64,000 nucleotides of DNA from Archegozetes longisetosus (GCA_018873245.2 JAEMBT020000003.1:5599843-5663842), one strand, 5' to 3'. Shown: positions 25,354 to 40,400, numbered from the stretch's first letter. Numbers and translations are program-made. The notes: generated from the sequence alone by a model not told the origin.

Positions 25354-27220
25354 TGAACAATTGAATAAAAGCTTATTAAATGCAGCAAAACTGTGTGCCT
25401 CTCAATTTCGCATAGTTGAAGAAATTAGATTTAATTTTATTGATCAGTCATTTCTAGGTTGTCAAACAATATCAATAACAGTGACATAATTTTCATCAAA
25501 TCAGTTGAATTCATTTTGAAAATTCAATGTGATATAGTTTCTTGTACAGTCAAATGTGTCATATTATCATTTTTTTCTAGTCTCTACTAAGAATCAAATA
25601 CAGTAAAACCTGTCTAACTTCGACATCCAGTTAAGTGCTTTTTGAAAGTTGATAGCAATTAAGTCATGGTTCCCTATGGCACTTCTATATGGTTTTTAAA
25701 ATTCACTTAAGTGTATGTTGGAGTTGAGGAGATTTTATTGTGATAATAATAAATGCTGTATAAGTGTGAATGTATAAAATTTTCTAAGAATGCATATATC
25801 AAGCACTTTTCGAGTTACTGTATTGCACATATAGACAGACAGGTCGGAACATATCAATTGAGGCAATACTTCTAATTTGGTATAATTTAATTTATGTACG
25901 ATAAATAAAGTATATCATTCTAATCCTAATCACCGCTAAACTTTTACCGCAAATTAGATTTACTGCATAACAACTTATATAGCAATTCTAATAATGTTGA
26001 AAGTCTGGTGCAGTACTCTTAACAAAGTAGTCATATATTCAATAAAACTAATTTACAAATCATTTTTGTTATTGTTTTAATCATTCTTATGCTGTTTGCA
26101 TTGATAACTATTTTTTATGGTTAAGTCAACTCTAGCTCTAATATCCGCTCGAACGGAAGGATTGCTTATGCATAACAATAGGAGCTATGAATTATTCATA
26201 AGGTAGGAATTCTATGAATTTAATTAATTATCATAATAAAGATAAGCTCAACGTTCTTTAAGGTGAGAGTAAGCAAGAAGTTCGAGACTTTCCAAAGTCT
26301 TCGCTTACTTTCGCTCATGATTTTATGCTCTAATCAAGTTCTCAATTACTTCAACATTCATCTAATTTTTGATTAGTCTGTCATACCCTTTCTCGGACCA
26401 CTAAAGACTACTTTTGTATTCCCGAAGCAAAGCCATATGTTGTCGAATATTTATTATCCTAATTAATGCTAAAGTTATTGTTATGAGTACCAAAAGTTTG
26501 GTGTTATGAGTTCACAGACTTATGCCAGACTTTATATAAGTTAAAAGTTAACTTCTTAGAAATTAACGATGTTCCTCATTTAGTTTTCTCATCCGGTAAC
26601 ACATTCATGCAATTAAATTACTTTTTCCAATTCTGTTTGGTTAATCAGAAGCTTTTGGATTTCTTATCTAAATAGAGTTCCAGCTTCTGGAAGCAAATCC
26701 AACATCACTTTCGATCTGTAAAATCGAATAATAACTTAAGACTTAGTATCGAATTCGGGTGAAAGTCAATGATTAAAATAATTGTTCTTGTCTAAAAATA
26801 GCTGATCAATAGTTGAGTTTCAATGGAATGAAGATAATTTTGATATTTTCAATCACTACACCTAAATCTAGACTTTAACAAACTTTCAAATGCCTCAAAT
26901 TCTTAAAAGTTTGACATTCTCAAAGCCTTAGATTAAAGGTAAAATAGATTAGCTTTAGATCTTGATCTAGTTTCAAATCTATATGACATTATAACGAACA
27001 AGAATCTAGAGAGATAACTAGATGATTTAGTTAAGAGAAATGTAAGTTCAACAATGCAGTTCTAAGTTTATCTTGCTTCAAATCAAAGCTTAAATCACGT
27101 AATTCATGAAAGCTCTCCTTCATACACATTGCTCACAAGTCAGGCACGAGGTCATCGGTTTCAGTTGCTTTTCAGTTTTAATTCTAATCTAATGTCTAGT
27201 TGAACCAAATTTTCACCAGA
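25354..27220. other. Intergenic between the LamG gene and PINX1
   Basis: An AATAAA at about 25364 follows the LamG stop closely. One MITE copy is present (25601-25740). The rest is AT-rich without visible genes. The last 100 bp before 27221 should hold the PINX1 promoter, but no core element stands out. Confidence 0.5.
25601..25740. mobile_element. MITE copy 2
   Basis: About 140 bp, starting cagtaaaacctgtctaactt after TA. It ends with gattttattg, the inverted repeat of the start. The right flank is TG instead of TA, so one side of the target duplication appears mutated. The central motif aattaagtcatg is shared with copy 1 at 20641-20787. Confidence 0.75.
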
Positions 27221-29063
27221 ATGTTAGCCGAACCTAAACGTAGGACCGTTTGGACTCTTAATCCACGAGGGAAATATTGGTCTGAAGGTATGAACTGTTT
27301 ATTTACATATGACATATAGTAGTAATAAACATGTGTTACCTTTAAGTCAACCTAATGCAACATGACACAAATTGTATTAGTACTTATTCGTAATGCATCT
27401 CACGACTAACTATCCATTCATTTCTATCAAACATTCATCAAATAATAGATTGTTTGAATTCCAGATCATCTGATGCACTTTTCATAGCAATTATGTATCA
27501 GTTTAATGATCTTCCAGTGTTCACACAAATTGTCTGATTCATTCATTAAAACCCTTGATATTAACTCTTTACACAAAACTTAGACTAGTCATACATTTAT
27601 TGTAAATAGTACTCATTTTTCTGTTGTTCCCTTTTTATTACAATTGATTGATATGTCAGAAATTTAACTGATGGCTTTCAAAACTTCGATTAACATGATT
27701 TTTAGATAAGAACAAATTCGGACAGAAATTACTCGAATCTATGGGTTGGAGAGAAGGAAAAGGATTGGGAAAACATGAGGATGGAATGCAAGAACATATC
27801 AAAGTTGGTGCCAGATGCGACAATAAGGGTATCAAATATATTTTCTTTTTCGATAAAGTTTTTTACATTGCATTGAAACTAATTTTCCAAACTTACTAAA
27901 GGTTTAGGATATAAGCCAACAGCAGATGATGTATGGATTGAAAATAATAAAACTTATGAGGAAATCTTGGCTCAGTTAGCACTTCACCACAATAATAGTT
28001 CTAATGTCGAACCGAGAGTCTCAAATTTGGAAGAAAAATCGAAAAAAATTAGAAACAGAGTTCAGTAAGTATTGAAGTAATACCTATAATACCAGCAAAT
28101 TTTGTTAAGTGTTTAAGTTTGAGTCGAATTTTCTAACTTTACAGTTACCACAAGTTTATAAAAGCGAAAAATTTGAGTCAATGCACTGAAAAGGATCTGT
28201 CTTCAATATTCCCCACAAAAAATGAAAACTCTGATATTGAAAACAAATGCGTAGTTAGTAACTCAAATGTTTCAAAGTCAATTAAAGAAACTGAACGTTT
28301 AAATGATGACAAAACATTTGAAAGTAAAATGAGTATGGACGACTATTTTAAGTCTAAAATGGATAAATTGAAAATTAAATCTGAATTATTTAATAAAAAT
28401 GGTAACACCAAACCTGAAAGTGAGCGAGTTTTGCAGATAGATAATGGTTTAGAAGAAAAGTCTATTAGTGAAGAACAAGCTGTCGTTACGGAAGATAAAA
28501 GTGATCTTCCAGTTGTCAAAAAGATGAAAAAGAAGAGTAAACATAAAGATACTGAGAATTCAAATTTAGAATCAGAAGAAACTAGTTTAGAAATGGAAGT
28601 CCAAAAATCGGATTCGATCGAAAATAAGATAAAACCGAAGAAAAACAAGCGCAAAAAAGAACAAAACTTAGATGATTCAGTAAATGAGAAAGAATTGAAT
28701 ACAGAAATAGACAAGGACTTGAGTGATGAATGTTCAACAAAAGTGAGTAAACCTAAGAAAAGTAAAAAACAGAAGAAAAACCATGAAAGTGAGAATTGCA
28801 ACAATTGCGAAGAAATCAAAGTCGAAGAACATACGACTGTTGAAATGAGTACAGATGAGAAAAGTATTAAAGACTCGTCTCCAAAGAAATCTAAAAAATC
28901 AAAGCATAAAATAAGACTTCCGTCTGGTTATGAAAAACACGTATTATCTGTAAGCGATTCGCTTAAAAATTATCATAAGATATGTGATGCAATTGCAAAA
29001 GATAAAGTGCTAAACACAACAAATCTGATATCATTGCACGGATACGGATATGAGACTGATTAG
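27221..29063 (+). CDS. PINX1: PIN2/TERF1-interacting telomerase inhibitor 1 (G-patch protein)
   Basis: Nucleolar G-patch protein that in other animals binds telomerase and acts as an RNA-helicase cofactor in rRNA maturation. Exons: 27221-27287, 27706-27828, 27902-28064 and 28145-29063, with phases 1, 1 and 2, giving 423 residues. The N-terminus MLAEPKRRTVW and the G-patch (FGQKLLESMGWREGKGLGKH, then KGLGYKP) follow the PINX1 pattern exactly, including NRVHYHKF at the third joint. A conserved YFKSKMDKLKIK segment corresponds to the EYFAKRM motif of vertebrate PINX1. The rest is a lysine/glutamate-rich low-complexity tail with several KKSKK-type nuclear or nucleolar signals. AATAAA follows the stop directly (about 29066). 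The large antisense open frame within the last exon is a composition effect. Confidence 0.93.
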
Positions 29064-29726
29064 GAATAAATTGCTATTTATTAATGTCCCATTTTTGAAT
29101 AAACCGAATGATTTACAAAAGAAATCGTATATTTTGTTGATTAATTATATATTACACATTCAACTCAAATTACAATCCAAATAATTTACATGTATATATA
29201 ATTCAAGTTAAGCTATATGCGACGAACTATTCAATGTTAATTTTAATCAACAATACCTCATAACTTGTTTACGCTCAAATGACAGGCTAAAAATTCGCAA
29301 CTTATCCATTCAATTGTTTACTTTTGTAGTTTCAAATAGTAGTTCTAGTTTACTCAATTAGACAACAGACAAATTTTATACAAACAACTCAACCCAATTA
29401 ATAGCTAAATGCATATTTTTCAAACTTTGCTATTATTACTAAAAGATAGATTTAAACATAAATCAATTTAAAACCCAATACGTTTACGCAACAAACAATT
29501 CGTCTCTAATCGTACATAAAGTTTAATAAAAACTTATGTTTAAGAGAAGATAACTTAGGATACGAAAAATTGAATGCTTTAGTTTAGAAGTGTAATATTT
29601 AACTTTGAAATGATAGAAGTTTATGATACAAATACAATTTATATATACATATACTAGTTATATAGCTATAGCTATGTATATACGATCGGCAAAAGGTTCA
29701 ATGTTTTAATTAACGTCCATGTCACG
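29064..29726. other. Convergent 3' spacer, PINX1 and LC3
   Basis: AT-rich 663 bp holding the 3' untranslated regions of the two converging genes. Plus-strand AATAAA motifs near 29066 and 29099 serve PINX1. A TA-rich stretch lies at 29637-29685. No gene is visible. Confidence 0.55.
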
Positions 29727-30459
<733 letters not shown>

Positions 30460-32390
30460 TGATGAGGTTTAAGTTAAATATTTAATTACTTATAAGTGAT
30501 TTACGCTTTAAACGGTTCAATAAATATTAATTAAGCTCCAATTTTCAGCACTATTTGTGTTGAAATCTAACAAAACACTAATTAGTACTACAATCAATCG
30601 AATCAATCCTTTGTATAAATGATAAGTGCGTAACAACACAACTGTCTTTCTCTCAATAATATTAGTCTTTCATTCGTCAAAACATATGATTTCTGACGTC
30701 ATTTTGTAAACACTGACTCAAACATTTTCCAATACTTTAGTTCCGTTAGTATAAAGTGTTACTATTTTCTTATCAACTTTGGTCCCTTTTGATTTTGTTC
30801 AGTAAGCATAGAGTTAAACTGAATTAATAGTTTGGATTAATTTAAATTACGAAAAATCAACTCAAATAAGAGCGAGAAAACTATTATAAACAATTAAATC
30901 AGAACAAGACAATAGTGATCAAGTTTATGAAGAGATCCTCCAGGTACGACTCTCACTGCCACCTATGAGCTGATAAGTAGATTTGAGGAATTTCTTTGTG
31001 TCTGTTGTGAGGCTGGTCTGTCTTCCATGTATGGCATGAACTGATGTTGTCTTCTATCGAAACTCGTATTCAATGTGTTCAATGTGTTTGTGTGTGTCGT
31101 ATGTCTCGTATGTCTCTCACAGTGTGTCTCACAGTCTCCAAACCAAACCATTGCCTGTGAATGGCTTCTAATTTCAAATTGATTTATCAGTTCAATTATC
31201 ATCTCAACTAAAACTGAATCCAAACTGAATTTAATCTTAGTGTTTGTTATTTGGTTAGACGGTTCGAATCTAATAATACTAAAATGTAAGTAAAATCATT
31301 TCGGTTTATATCACATCAATATTTCGGTTGATCTCTATTTATATGTAAACAAACATCAGATTTAATTATTGGTGCATTCATTCAATTATTGACCAGTGAA
31401 TTGAGCTCTGAATGTGTTTAGTTTTGATTATATCGGTTGTTAATGCCAAAATAGTTAGAATAGTATTTAGATTTAAAGTACGCGCTCGTATCAAATGATA
31501 GTTTTGCTGCATTGAAATGAACGCAAAGTTAGAAATCGTGGAAACTTATCAGTGATTGAGTCCAACAGTGAGTGAGAGATACAGACAGAGAAGACTTTAA
31601 GGCGCAAACACTCCCTTATTCTGTTCAATGTTTTCACATCTAAACCATTCACTATTTATTACTTATTAATTGCGATCCATTTAATTCACCATTATTTACA
31701 CAATTTTACTTAAATACTATTTGATTCTAATGTTTTATCACTTTTTATGACTAAAATGTGAGTAAAAGGCTTTGAATTTGTTAAAATTTGTCGATAGTTT
31801 TGTTTATATTTATTTAGAAATGGAAAATAATAGAGAAATAATTAATACTGAGTGCAAATGTGTTGAAAGAGATTATTAATTAGAGATTAATTAAAATGAG
31901 ACAGTTGCGATAATCAAGTAGAAGAGTGTCTATATAATTGAATGATCGAAGCATAGAATCAGTTATGTTATTAAAGGCCATAAAGCCATCAATACATGTG
32001 TTATGCCTTATAGAGTGTGTTAATTAAAATAGTTTTAATGCAAAGTCTTGTTTATTTGAATATTGTCAAGCATAACTCAGGCATAGGTCGATTAAAAAGT
32101 TGTTCAGTTGATTATTTAGATGGTTAAGTCATGGAATGATTAATTAAATAGATTTAGTAATAGTAATGAAGCGCTTGTAATATATAACTAATTCACTCCC
32201 AGTTGTTAACAAGTCTTCGATGTGACCAAAGACTAGAACTGGGATAAGACTAGTTTTTATACTATTTTATGAAATATGTTGTTGATTGGGTGCAAATCAT
32301 AACCTAAGGCTGGGTCACTGCACTGGTGATCATTTTTACAGCTCATCTGGTTTTATATGGAAAAGTAAAAGACCTTTAGGATAGATCCAG

Positions 32391-32432
32391 GAGGGGTGGC
32401 AGGGGAGGGAGGCTGACAGGGGTAGGCATGGG
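32391..32432 (+). other. G-rich tract, possible G-quadruplex
   Basis: Within very AT-rich DNA this stretch contains four runs of three or four G (ggggtggcaggggagggagg, then gacagggg) followed by further GG pairs. It lies about 2 kb upstream of the BCL9 start. Confidence 0.45.
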
Positions 32433-32547
32433 AGGAGAAGAAACTGGTTTTACATCTCATTATTGTCAGTGCTGCGAAGAAGATACTTGTGATCACTGTA
32501 TCAGACCATAAGCTAACCATTTGATGATCGCACTTTTGCTAATATAG

Positions 32548-32584
32548 CAATTGTTAACCTATGCCTAACCTATTGCTAACCTAT
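32548..32584 (+). repeat. 11-bp triplicate (taacctatgcc)
   Basis: Three head-to-tail units taacctatgcc, taacctattgc and taacctatgcc. No function is evident. Confidence 0.7.
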
Positions 32585-34439
32585 GCCTGTGCTTTCGCTC
32601 TTCTATCTTATGCTGGTTTTAGCTTTGATTTTCCAATACATAGCACTGCTGTGTAAGACATATTGAGCTCTACAGTAGCTCTAATGCTATACAATAGTGT
32701 ATATAAGTGCGTGCATTGCAGTCACGCAGCACATGCTTCGATGTCTCACGATATCTTGTAAATATTGATCTCCTACACATTCACTTTAAAATCCGGTTAT
32801 AAGAAATCTTATAGTTTGCTCAACAAATAAAAGCATTACGCTCTCCAAACAATCTTATTTAAGTGTTCGTATAACTTGTATAACTTGACCTATCTCATAC
32901 TCAATAACATTTCATTATAGATATTTGTTTAGATTATCCTTTAACTTATATCTTCACTCATTTTTTCTTTCAATTATTTCTTCACTAATTCTTCCAATTT
33001 ATTCAATTATTTCTACTTTATTTATACCTTTCATCATATAATAATTTGCATCTAATGTTTAGGTTTGCTTCAAATCTATTTATAGATTGATAAACACTTG
33101 TAGGGATATTTTTATCATAACTTAGAATAAGATTCTCATAACAACTAACATCTTCTTAATGATTACAATCTTCCCTAATGTGTTTCCAGAAGGATTTTGC
33201 CAATTTTCTAAATGTTTCTAGTTCGCAGCTTTTAGATGCGATTTTTAAACTTAACTACGAGTACACATCACTTAATCCTCAGTCTGCCAGTGTTTATATT
33301 TAAGTTAACTTTCAGTTCAGTTTCAGTTTTCCCAAAATATATCTCTTTTAAACCTCTAACAATTCGTAGAAAATAATTTGAGTCAACTTTTTAAAACAGA
33401 ATATGTGCTGCTATTTCGATAGTAGCTATAAATAATTTTTGTCTCTAATCAGAACAGACTTGAAATTAGAAAATTTTCTATTAAGTCGCTTTAGATAATG
33501 ATTTTGGAAAATTGCACACCAGTTCGTGTTCAGAGCTTTGGCATCTGATTTGACTCGTAATTTAGACTATGTTCACTAAATTGCTTTTTCAAAGATCGAA
33601 TAGATTTGAAATTTAAATACAAATAAAACTAAATCGCTGCATAAACTTATTTGAACTGAACTCTCAATAAATTAGGGCATATCTAACTTGTAAGCCATCC
33701 TGTTTTCTACCTCACCAACAAAACAGCTAACTATCAAATTGATTAAACAATTCATTAGCAATCGGTACGATTTGCATAAAACTAATTTATTTGTCTTTCT
33801 GACAGTATATTGTTTATTGGTTTGCCATTTAGATTTAGACTTGTTTTATATGAGGAAAAATATGGTTAAAATAAAATACCACAATTTATTTGTTTATTAG
33901 TTTCTGCTAATTGATTGTTTTCGAAATATTACAATAATAAGGAAACCCCATATTTTGCTCAACTTTCAATATGAATATCACTTAAATGTTAGTTCTGCTT
34001 TTATTGCTCTAATTAATACATAATCCATATGATGTCATGTTTTTCAATCTTCTGTTAAGTCATTCTGTTTCACAATTTGAATAATTTATTCATTTTTTTC
34101 TTTTATTTTGTAGAACAGGTCTGTAATTGGCTGCAAACTATGTATAATATCAAAATATTAAGAATCACATGAGAAAATGGTACTCAACTTTGATCTGTTG
34201 TTTTTTCTTAATAAACATACTGAAATATCTATTCTTTCTACTGTAGATAATTTTGAAATCATGTTTGTCTTCTGCAAGCGAGAAGATATTGGTTGCAAAA
34301 CAGAGGCAATTGCTTGTTAAAAGAGCAGGTAATTTAAGATGTAGTTTGCAAACAAAGTTACCTCAACTGCACATTTATCTTCATATGCAAAGTCTATTTC
34401 AAACTGAATAAAGATCTCTTTAACTGATTGAGAAGAAGA

Positions 34440-37400
34440 ATGCTAGAGAAGAAGGGCGTAAGTCCAGTACAGTGTCAAACAGCTACAAGTGGTGGCAACG
34501 GTGTTGGCAGTGGTGGCGGAGGCGGTTCTGCTTCTGGTACTGCCACTGCTAATACTCCACAGTCACAACAGTCTATAACTGGTGCTGATGTTAGCAATGG
34601 CTTAGAATCAAATGTATTGCCACAGAACAGAAACAGTGGTTCTGCAGCGACAAATAGTGCTTCCATGAACAACACGAATAGTGCACCGAATACGCCAAAT
34701 GACAAAATGGGGGCTTTGACTGCACAACAAGACTTTGTGATAATTAAAAGTGAGGACCAAAAGGGGGTCTCAACGAACCATTGTATTGACGCGAAAAGTA
34801 AATTAAGTAGTGATCCAAATGCTATTCAATCACAGATGAGAAATGTTAACACTAACGATTCGAAATTAAATACAACTAATACTAATTTGTGTGGTACTAG
34901 AGTTGCCATCAGTAATAATAATATTAATAACAATAATAACAATAGTAGTAATAATAATAATTGTAATAATAATAATAACAATAATAATATTAAATGCAGA
35001 GATAGTGTGACTATGTCTTGTGCTTCTAATGGTCCCTTAAATGGTCCTTTAAATGGGATGTGCGCGAATAATACCTCTCCTATGGATATTTTAAACGATG
35101 GTAAGTAATAGTTGCCTTAATGTGATCGCATACCTATCAGGTCTTTTCAATATTCCTTCCATCCCTTCGAGCAATTAATTTGACAAATCAACTGCTCAAC
35201 AGTGAAACAACTTTAGAATTGAAATGACTATCAAATAGAAATAAATAAACTTGTATGAAGATAGTATCAAGAAATTTTCCATTTTCTGACTAGTCTTCAC
35301 CTTTTAGTTCTGATCGAACAATTGATTAAATTATCGAAATTTTTATGCTTTCGAAATGATTGGAGAATTGAAAAAACTGTAGACTTTGTTCTTTATTGAT
35401 ACTAATTTATCGACTTATCAGTGGTGCGTATTATTCATAGCAAAGATCAGGCAGAGTATAAACTGAGTTGAGAGGAATTTATCATTTGGTACAGGTATAA
35501 AAGTTGAGTTAACTCCAATTTATTAGCATATATTCAAAAGCAGTTTTAGCCTTCAGAAGTTCATACAATATGTGGTAACGTTAGGCAAGAATGATAGATA
35601 AGAACAACTTGTTAGCTTTCTTTTTGATTGTAGTGTTATTGCACTGGCCTTTACTTTATTGAATTGGTTTTACTTGAAAGTTTAGTCAACCTCTAATAGT
35701 CTAAGCTTTTCAATCAAATATCTCCTTTCTCTCTAACTATTTCCCCAACTACTTCTACAAGTTCCTCAACATTGTTTTCATGTTCAATCAAATTTTAAGC
35801 CTAGATAATCATATAATTGACAAAAAATGCATGGTTTTAATTATGAGAAAATGTGTAACACTTTTCAAGTAGAAGCTCTCTGTTAAGTTGAATGTGTTTA
35901 TATTGATTATGAGTTATTATGAATTATTATGAATTATTCATATTAATAATTGTAAAGTGATTTGGAACAGAGAGAATAAAAAGAAGATAAAACAAATTGT
36001 GTTGGTATAGAAAGCAATAATTAAAACAAGTCTAGTATTAGGTGATTAAAGAAAGGTTTGTTTGAATAGCGTTGCTCATCTCATCTCATCAGACCTGCCT
36101 TCAATTCTAGACACTTGAATAATGACCTTGCATTGCATTGCATTGCCTCTGCTTCAGATCTGAGCCTAAGGTGACCCCCTCTTAACGATATTGGGCATGG
36201 GGCTCAATATACTGGAAAAAGAGCCAACCACAAATTTAAAACAGAAGAAGTCCCAAAAATAATGCTATTGCTTTCCTCCCTATCCCTCAAGATGATGGAC
36301 TGGTTTTGAACGCTTAGCTCCCTTTCGGCATTTGTGCCTTATTATGAACGCTTATATATTTATGCTGTATATTGTCTGCCAACTTCTCCACAAAACAAGT
36401 TTTTATCTAGTTTTCTTACTTAAATCTATTTTTCTTCTACAACACCAATTTTTTTCAATTCAAATCACTTTTTCACACACAATGCTTTACTTAATTCATT
36501 AGAAGGCGTCTTATTTCCCGCTTTATATCGATTACATTCCGTGTTTCTTAATATTTGTTCAGATTACGTCAACTATATTTGCATTGACTTTCAAGCAAAT
36601 ACTTTTCTATAATTATATTATCACAAAATAAGTAATAAATTCCATGACTCATTTGGTTCAACTTCTATTCTAAAGGAAAGCTGTCCAGTCTTACTGATGA
36701 ACTTGGAATGCCAGTGGCCAGCGGTAACGTTACCATGTCATCAGGTATGATTAGATCTCATTTTGTTTAAACGTTTCACACGCGCGCTTAACAATTGTTT
36801 CTTATAACGCATGTTTAGGTGATTTACCACCACTTTCTTTGATGTCACAAACAATGAATATGCCGGGACTTCGCAGTCATTGCGGTCAACCGCCGCCACA
36901 AGGGCCACATTTGGGAATTAATGTCTCATCGAATCATGTACTACATCCACATTCGCACAACAATATGCATCATTTAGTCTCCAATAGTAATATTGGGCCA
37001 CAAAAGGCATCGATGACGATGGACTCGCAATATATGCAACAACAAAGTCAGATATTTGTCTTCAACACTAAAATGGCCAATCAGGCTGCTGAAACTGTGG
37101 ATAGTGGACAATTTGCTTCTATTATTGAGTTTCATTGCTCTATTCCTGAAACTAAGATGTTATTAGAGAAGTATCCAATGAAGCAACAGTTTAATCGATC
37201 AAATTCTGCGGCCTGGCTCAACAATTTGGCTCAAATAAAACAGGGCGGAAGAGGTATTAAGCCTAATTTGGCTAATAATACTGGAATGCATCCTCCAATG
37301 CTCAACAACCCGTTTGGACCGAGGGCTCGATTACCACCAGCTTCGTGTGTTGGCCCGTGTAATCCGCATAACCCATCGGGAATGCCATCAGGTCCTGGTC

Positions 37401-40400
37401 CTGGAGGAGGAGGAGGCGCTCCTAACAATTGGTCCAACAATTCTAACATGTGTTCTAACCCGAACTGGTCAGCACAACAGCAACAACAATCACAACCAAT
37501 GTTTGCTCAAAATTCTGATATGAATCCGAGTCATAAGTTCCCGAACTCTCCGATGGGAACGGGTCCGAGAGCTTGTGGGCCTAATTTTGGAGCCAATAAT
37601 AATTTTCAGAACAATCCTCAAATGTTCAATAATGCTCCACCACCACCACTTTGTAATCCTGGACAAGGAATGCCTCCACAACTGGCGGGTATGGCACATA
37701 GCTATTTCTAAACTAGATTTTAGTGATTGATCACTTAATTACTGACTTAATCACATTTTTCAACTATGATACCCTTGAATTTTTAGGCCCTGAAATCCCA
37801 GATGAAAATTTAACGCCACAACAGAGACAGCACAGAGAAAAACAGTTGGCTATTTTGCGCAAAATGCAGCAGCAATTGTGTCCAGAAATGATGGAGTCGT
37901 CACCAATGCCCATGAATCAGGGGATGCGAATGCCAGCACCCAATCAAGGAATGGACTATATGATGGATCCATCGATGTGTGCAAATAATATGTGTCCAGT
38001 ACCTGAACACGAACACTTGCATAATAGTGATCCTTCGATGAACAATCTTATGACTCCGTCCTCAATGATTGCTAATAGTAACAATAATAACACAAACACT
38101 ACACAGTATTCCCAAAGCCATTCAACAATGCCTCCAACATCAGCATCGGCTCAACCAGAGTGGTCAAAAGTGCAAAATAATTTTATGGATGAACGAAGGC
38201 GTAAATCACAAGCAGCAGCAGCAGCAGGTGGACAAGCAGTGCATAACAATTCAGTGCCAATTTCACATCATTCGCCATTATCACAGCCCTCGTCAACAAT
38301 GAACAGTCCGAGTCCATGCATATCACAAAGTCCTGGTAGTCGTATTCCTCCTCCTCCTTATAATCAGGGTATTCGTCCACACTCAAGTCCACACCCATCA
38401 TCACCAGCCACTGGATCTCTTCCGATGCCATCACCGCGCATGCAATCGCCAGCAGACGCTTCGAGGCAACAGTTCACACCTGCCGGTCAGTCACGTCTGC
38501 CGCACACAAGTCCAGGTCCAGCAACTCCTTCAGCAGATAGTAATAGTAGCATTTCAGGAACAGGAGTGCATTCGCCCAAACCATTGCCTTCATCTACATC
38601 TCAAAATTCATTACCTTCTGCTACCTCTTCATCGGTTGTACAAAATAGCTGTAATGTTTCGCGAACGCAGACATCAACCAATGTAACGAACCTGACAAAT
38701 ATAAGTGTGACAACTCCGTCCAATGTAGCTCCGAGTTCTAGCCCTTCCAATGTGAAAAAGCTGCCAAATAATGTGAATTTAATGTCACAGACACCCAAAC
38801 CGCTAAACCCGGATTGTGGCGAATTACTCATCAATCCATCGTCGAATTCTGGTCTCGATTCAAGTCGAAAGATTCACTCAGGCGATATGCCACTACTCGG
38901 ACCAACCAATGATTCGTCACCTTTTGTTTGCAATAAACAAGAACCAGCTTTAATGCCAGTGCCATCCCCACAACAGATACAGTACATAAATGCGTTTGAG
39001 GGACAAGAGTTGACAATTCAAAAGCAACCGAATACTAGCTTAAGGGACGCGGACTTGATATCCCCTGCGCCTGATCTGGATCTTGGATTTCAGAATGAAT
39101 TTGGAAATAATTGTCAACCATTTCATGGAAACGAAAGATTACCTAACTTCATGATGATGGACAGCATGAATACAAGGTTTCCAACAAACCCACAAACTGG
39201 GAACATGAGTGGTGGTCCTCATTTTGATATGAACCCAAGATTTATGAATCCAGATAACAATAGCCAAAGATTTGTGGGCCCGAACTTTGACGGGCCTTCA
39301 CCTCGAATGCCGAACTCACATGACAACCAATTTCGGCCACAGAATATGTTGTGTATGCCTTACGGACAGATGGAGAACAATATGATGAGATTTCCTAATT
39401 CTTGTGATAATTTGATGCCACCGAGAATTCGTGGTCCGACAGATATGGGAATGAACACGCGTTTTCCACAACATATGAACGACAATATGCAATCGCCGTC
39501 TCACTTCAACTCGTCTACGATGTCGCCGATGAGTAATGACCAAATGAATATGATGCCATACTCTGGCTCTAATCAGGCCTCAGGTCCTGGGTGTTTGGGT
39601 CCTGTCAACAATTTTAATCCTCAAATGGAAAGTGGTATCAGTTCAACACATTTACAAAATTTACAAAAAATGACACCTCCTTTTGATATCGGACCGCCCA
39701 ACAAAGTGGACGGGATGATGATGCCTAACGGATCGATGCAACACAATCATAGCGCTAACAATCAGGTAATGCATGGTCCAAACGGTCCTATGGCTCAGGT
39801 GTCACAATCGCAACGTTCTGCTAATTTTGATCCGATCTCATCAATGGCTGCTATGGGAGAGCCGAATTCGGTCAATCAAATGAACCCTCAGCCGAATATG
39901 ATGTCTGGGCCCTCGATGAACATGTCGAGCATGCAGGTGGCTTCTAATGGCCCTCCACCAGCAAATATGGTTAACTTTCATACCTCTATGTCATCGATGC
40001 AAGGAATCCATCAGAATATGAGTCCTGATGGAAACGGATTGAACGGCGGAGGAATGCAGAATCAGTACAATATGCCACAGATGTCACATAATATGACTGG
40101 TGGTCCACAAACTGTGAACAACACATATGTGAACGCAACCATGTCTATCCAGCAGCTGAATATTCAAAATGTTCCGACTCCTAATTTCAACCCAAATATG
40201 GACCAAAGCATGAACAATCAGAACAATATGAATATTCCGCCGCCATCCATGGCTGGAAGCGGTTCTGGTTTGAGTCCTCCTTCGGGTGCTATGCAAATGA
40301 TGCAACAAAATAGTTCGGCTAAACTTGGATCTGGTTTTGGACATCGAATGCCAGGCCCAGGAGCAGGTCCGAATTTTACAGGTCCACAAATGAACAATCC

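Larger units (their letters stand above)
30460..34439. other. Long 5' flank of BCL9, with LC3 upstream region
   Basis: About 4 kb between the divergent LC3 and BCL9 start codons. Donor-like sites (gtaagt near 31287, gtgagt near 31759) and acceptor-like sites (ttttgtag near 34114, ctactgtag near 34246) suggest non-coding 5' exons of BCL9, but these are guesses. A minus-strand open frame at 30963-31223 has no recognisable domain. Repeat and G-rich motifs are listed separately. Confidence 0.4.

Noticed and set aside
28343..28819. 158-codon minus-strand open frame inside the last PINX1 exon
   Set aside because: It is the antisense of a Lys/Glu/Ser-rich coding tail. The Phe/Leu/Ser-rich product is what such composition gives by default, and it has no splice or domain support.
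30963..31223. Minus-strand frame of about 60-86 codons between LC3 and BCL9
   Set aside because: His/Thr-rich reading caused by local gtgt/gtct repeats (caatgtgttcaatgtgtttg, gtatgtctcgtatgtctc). No domain, no splice partner. More likely a BCL9 5' region.
31255..31272. ggttcgaatct resembling a tRNA B box
   Set aside because: No A box, acceptor-stem pairing or anticodon arm can be placed upstream at the required spacing.
36090..36340. GC-richer stretch in BCL9 intron 1
   Set aside because: Stops occur in all frames at short distance. No hairpin or RNA-gene feature was convincing beyond the cattg repeat.
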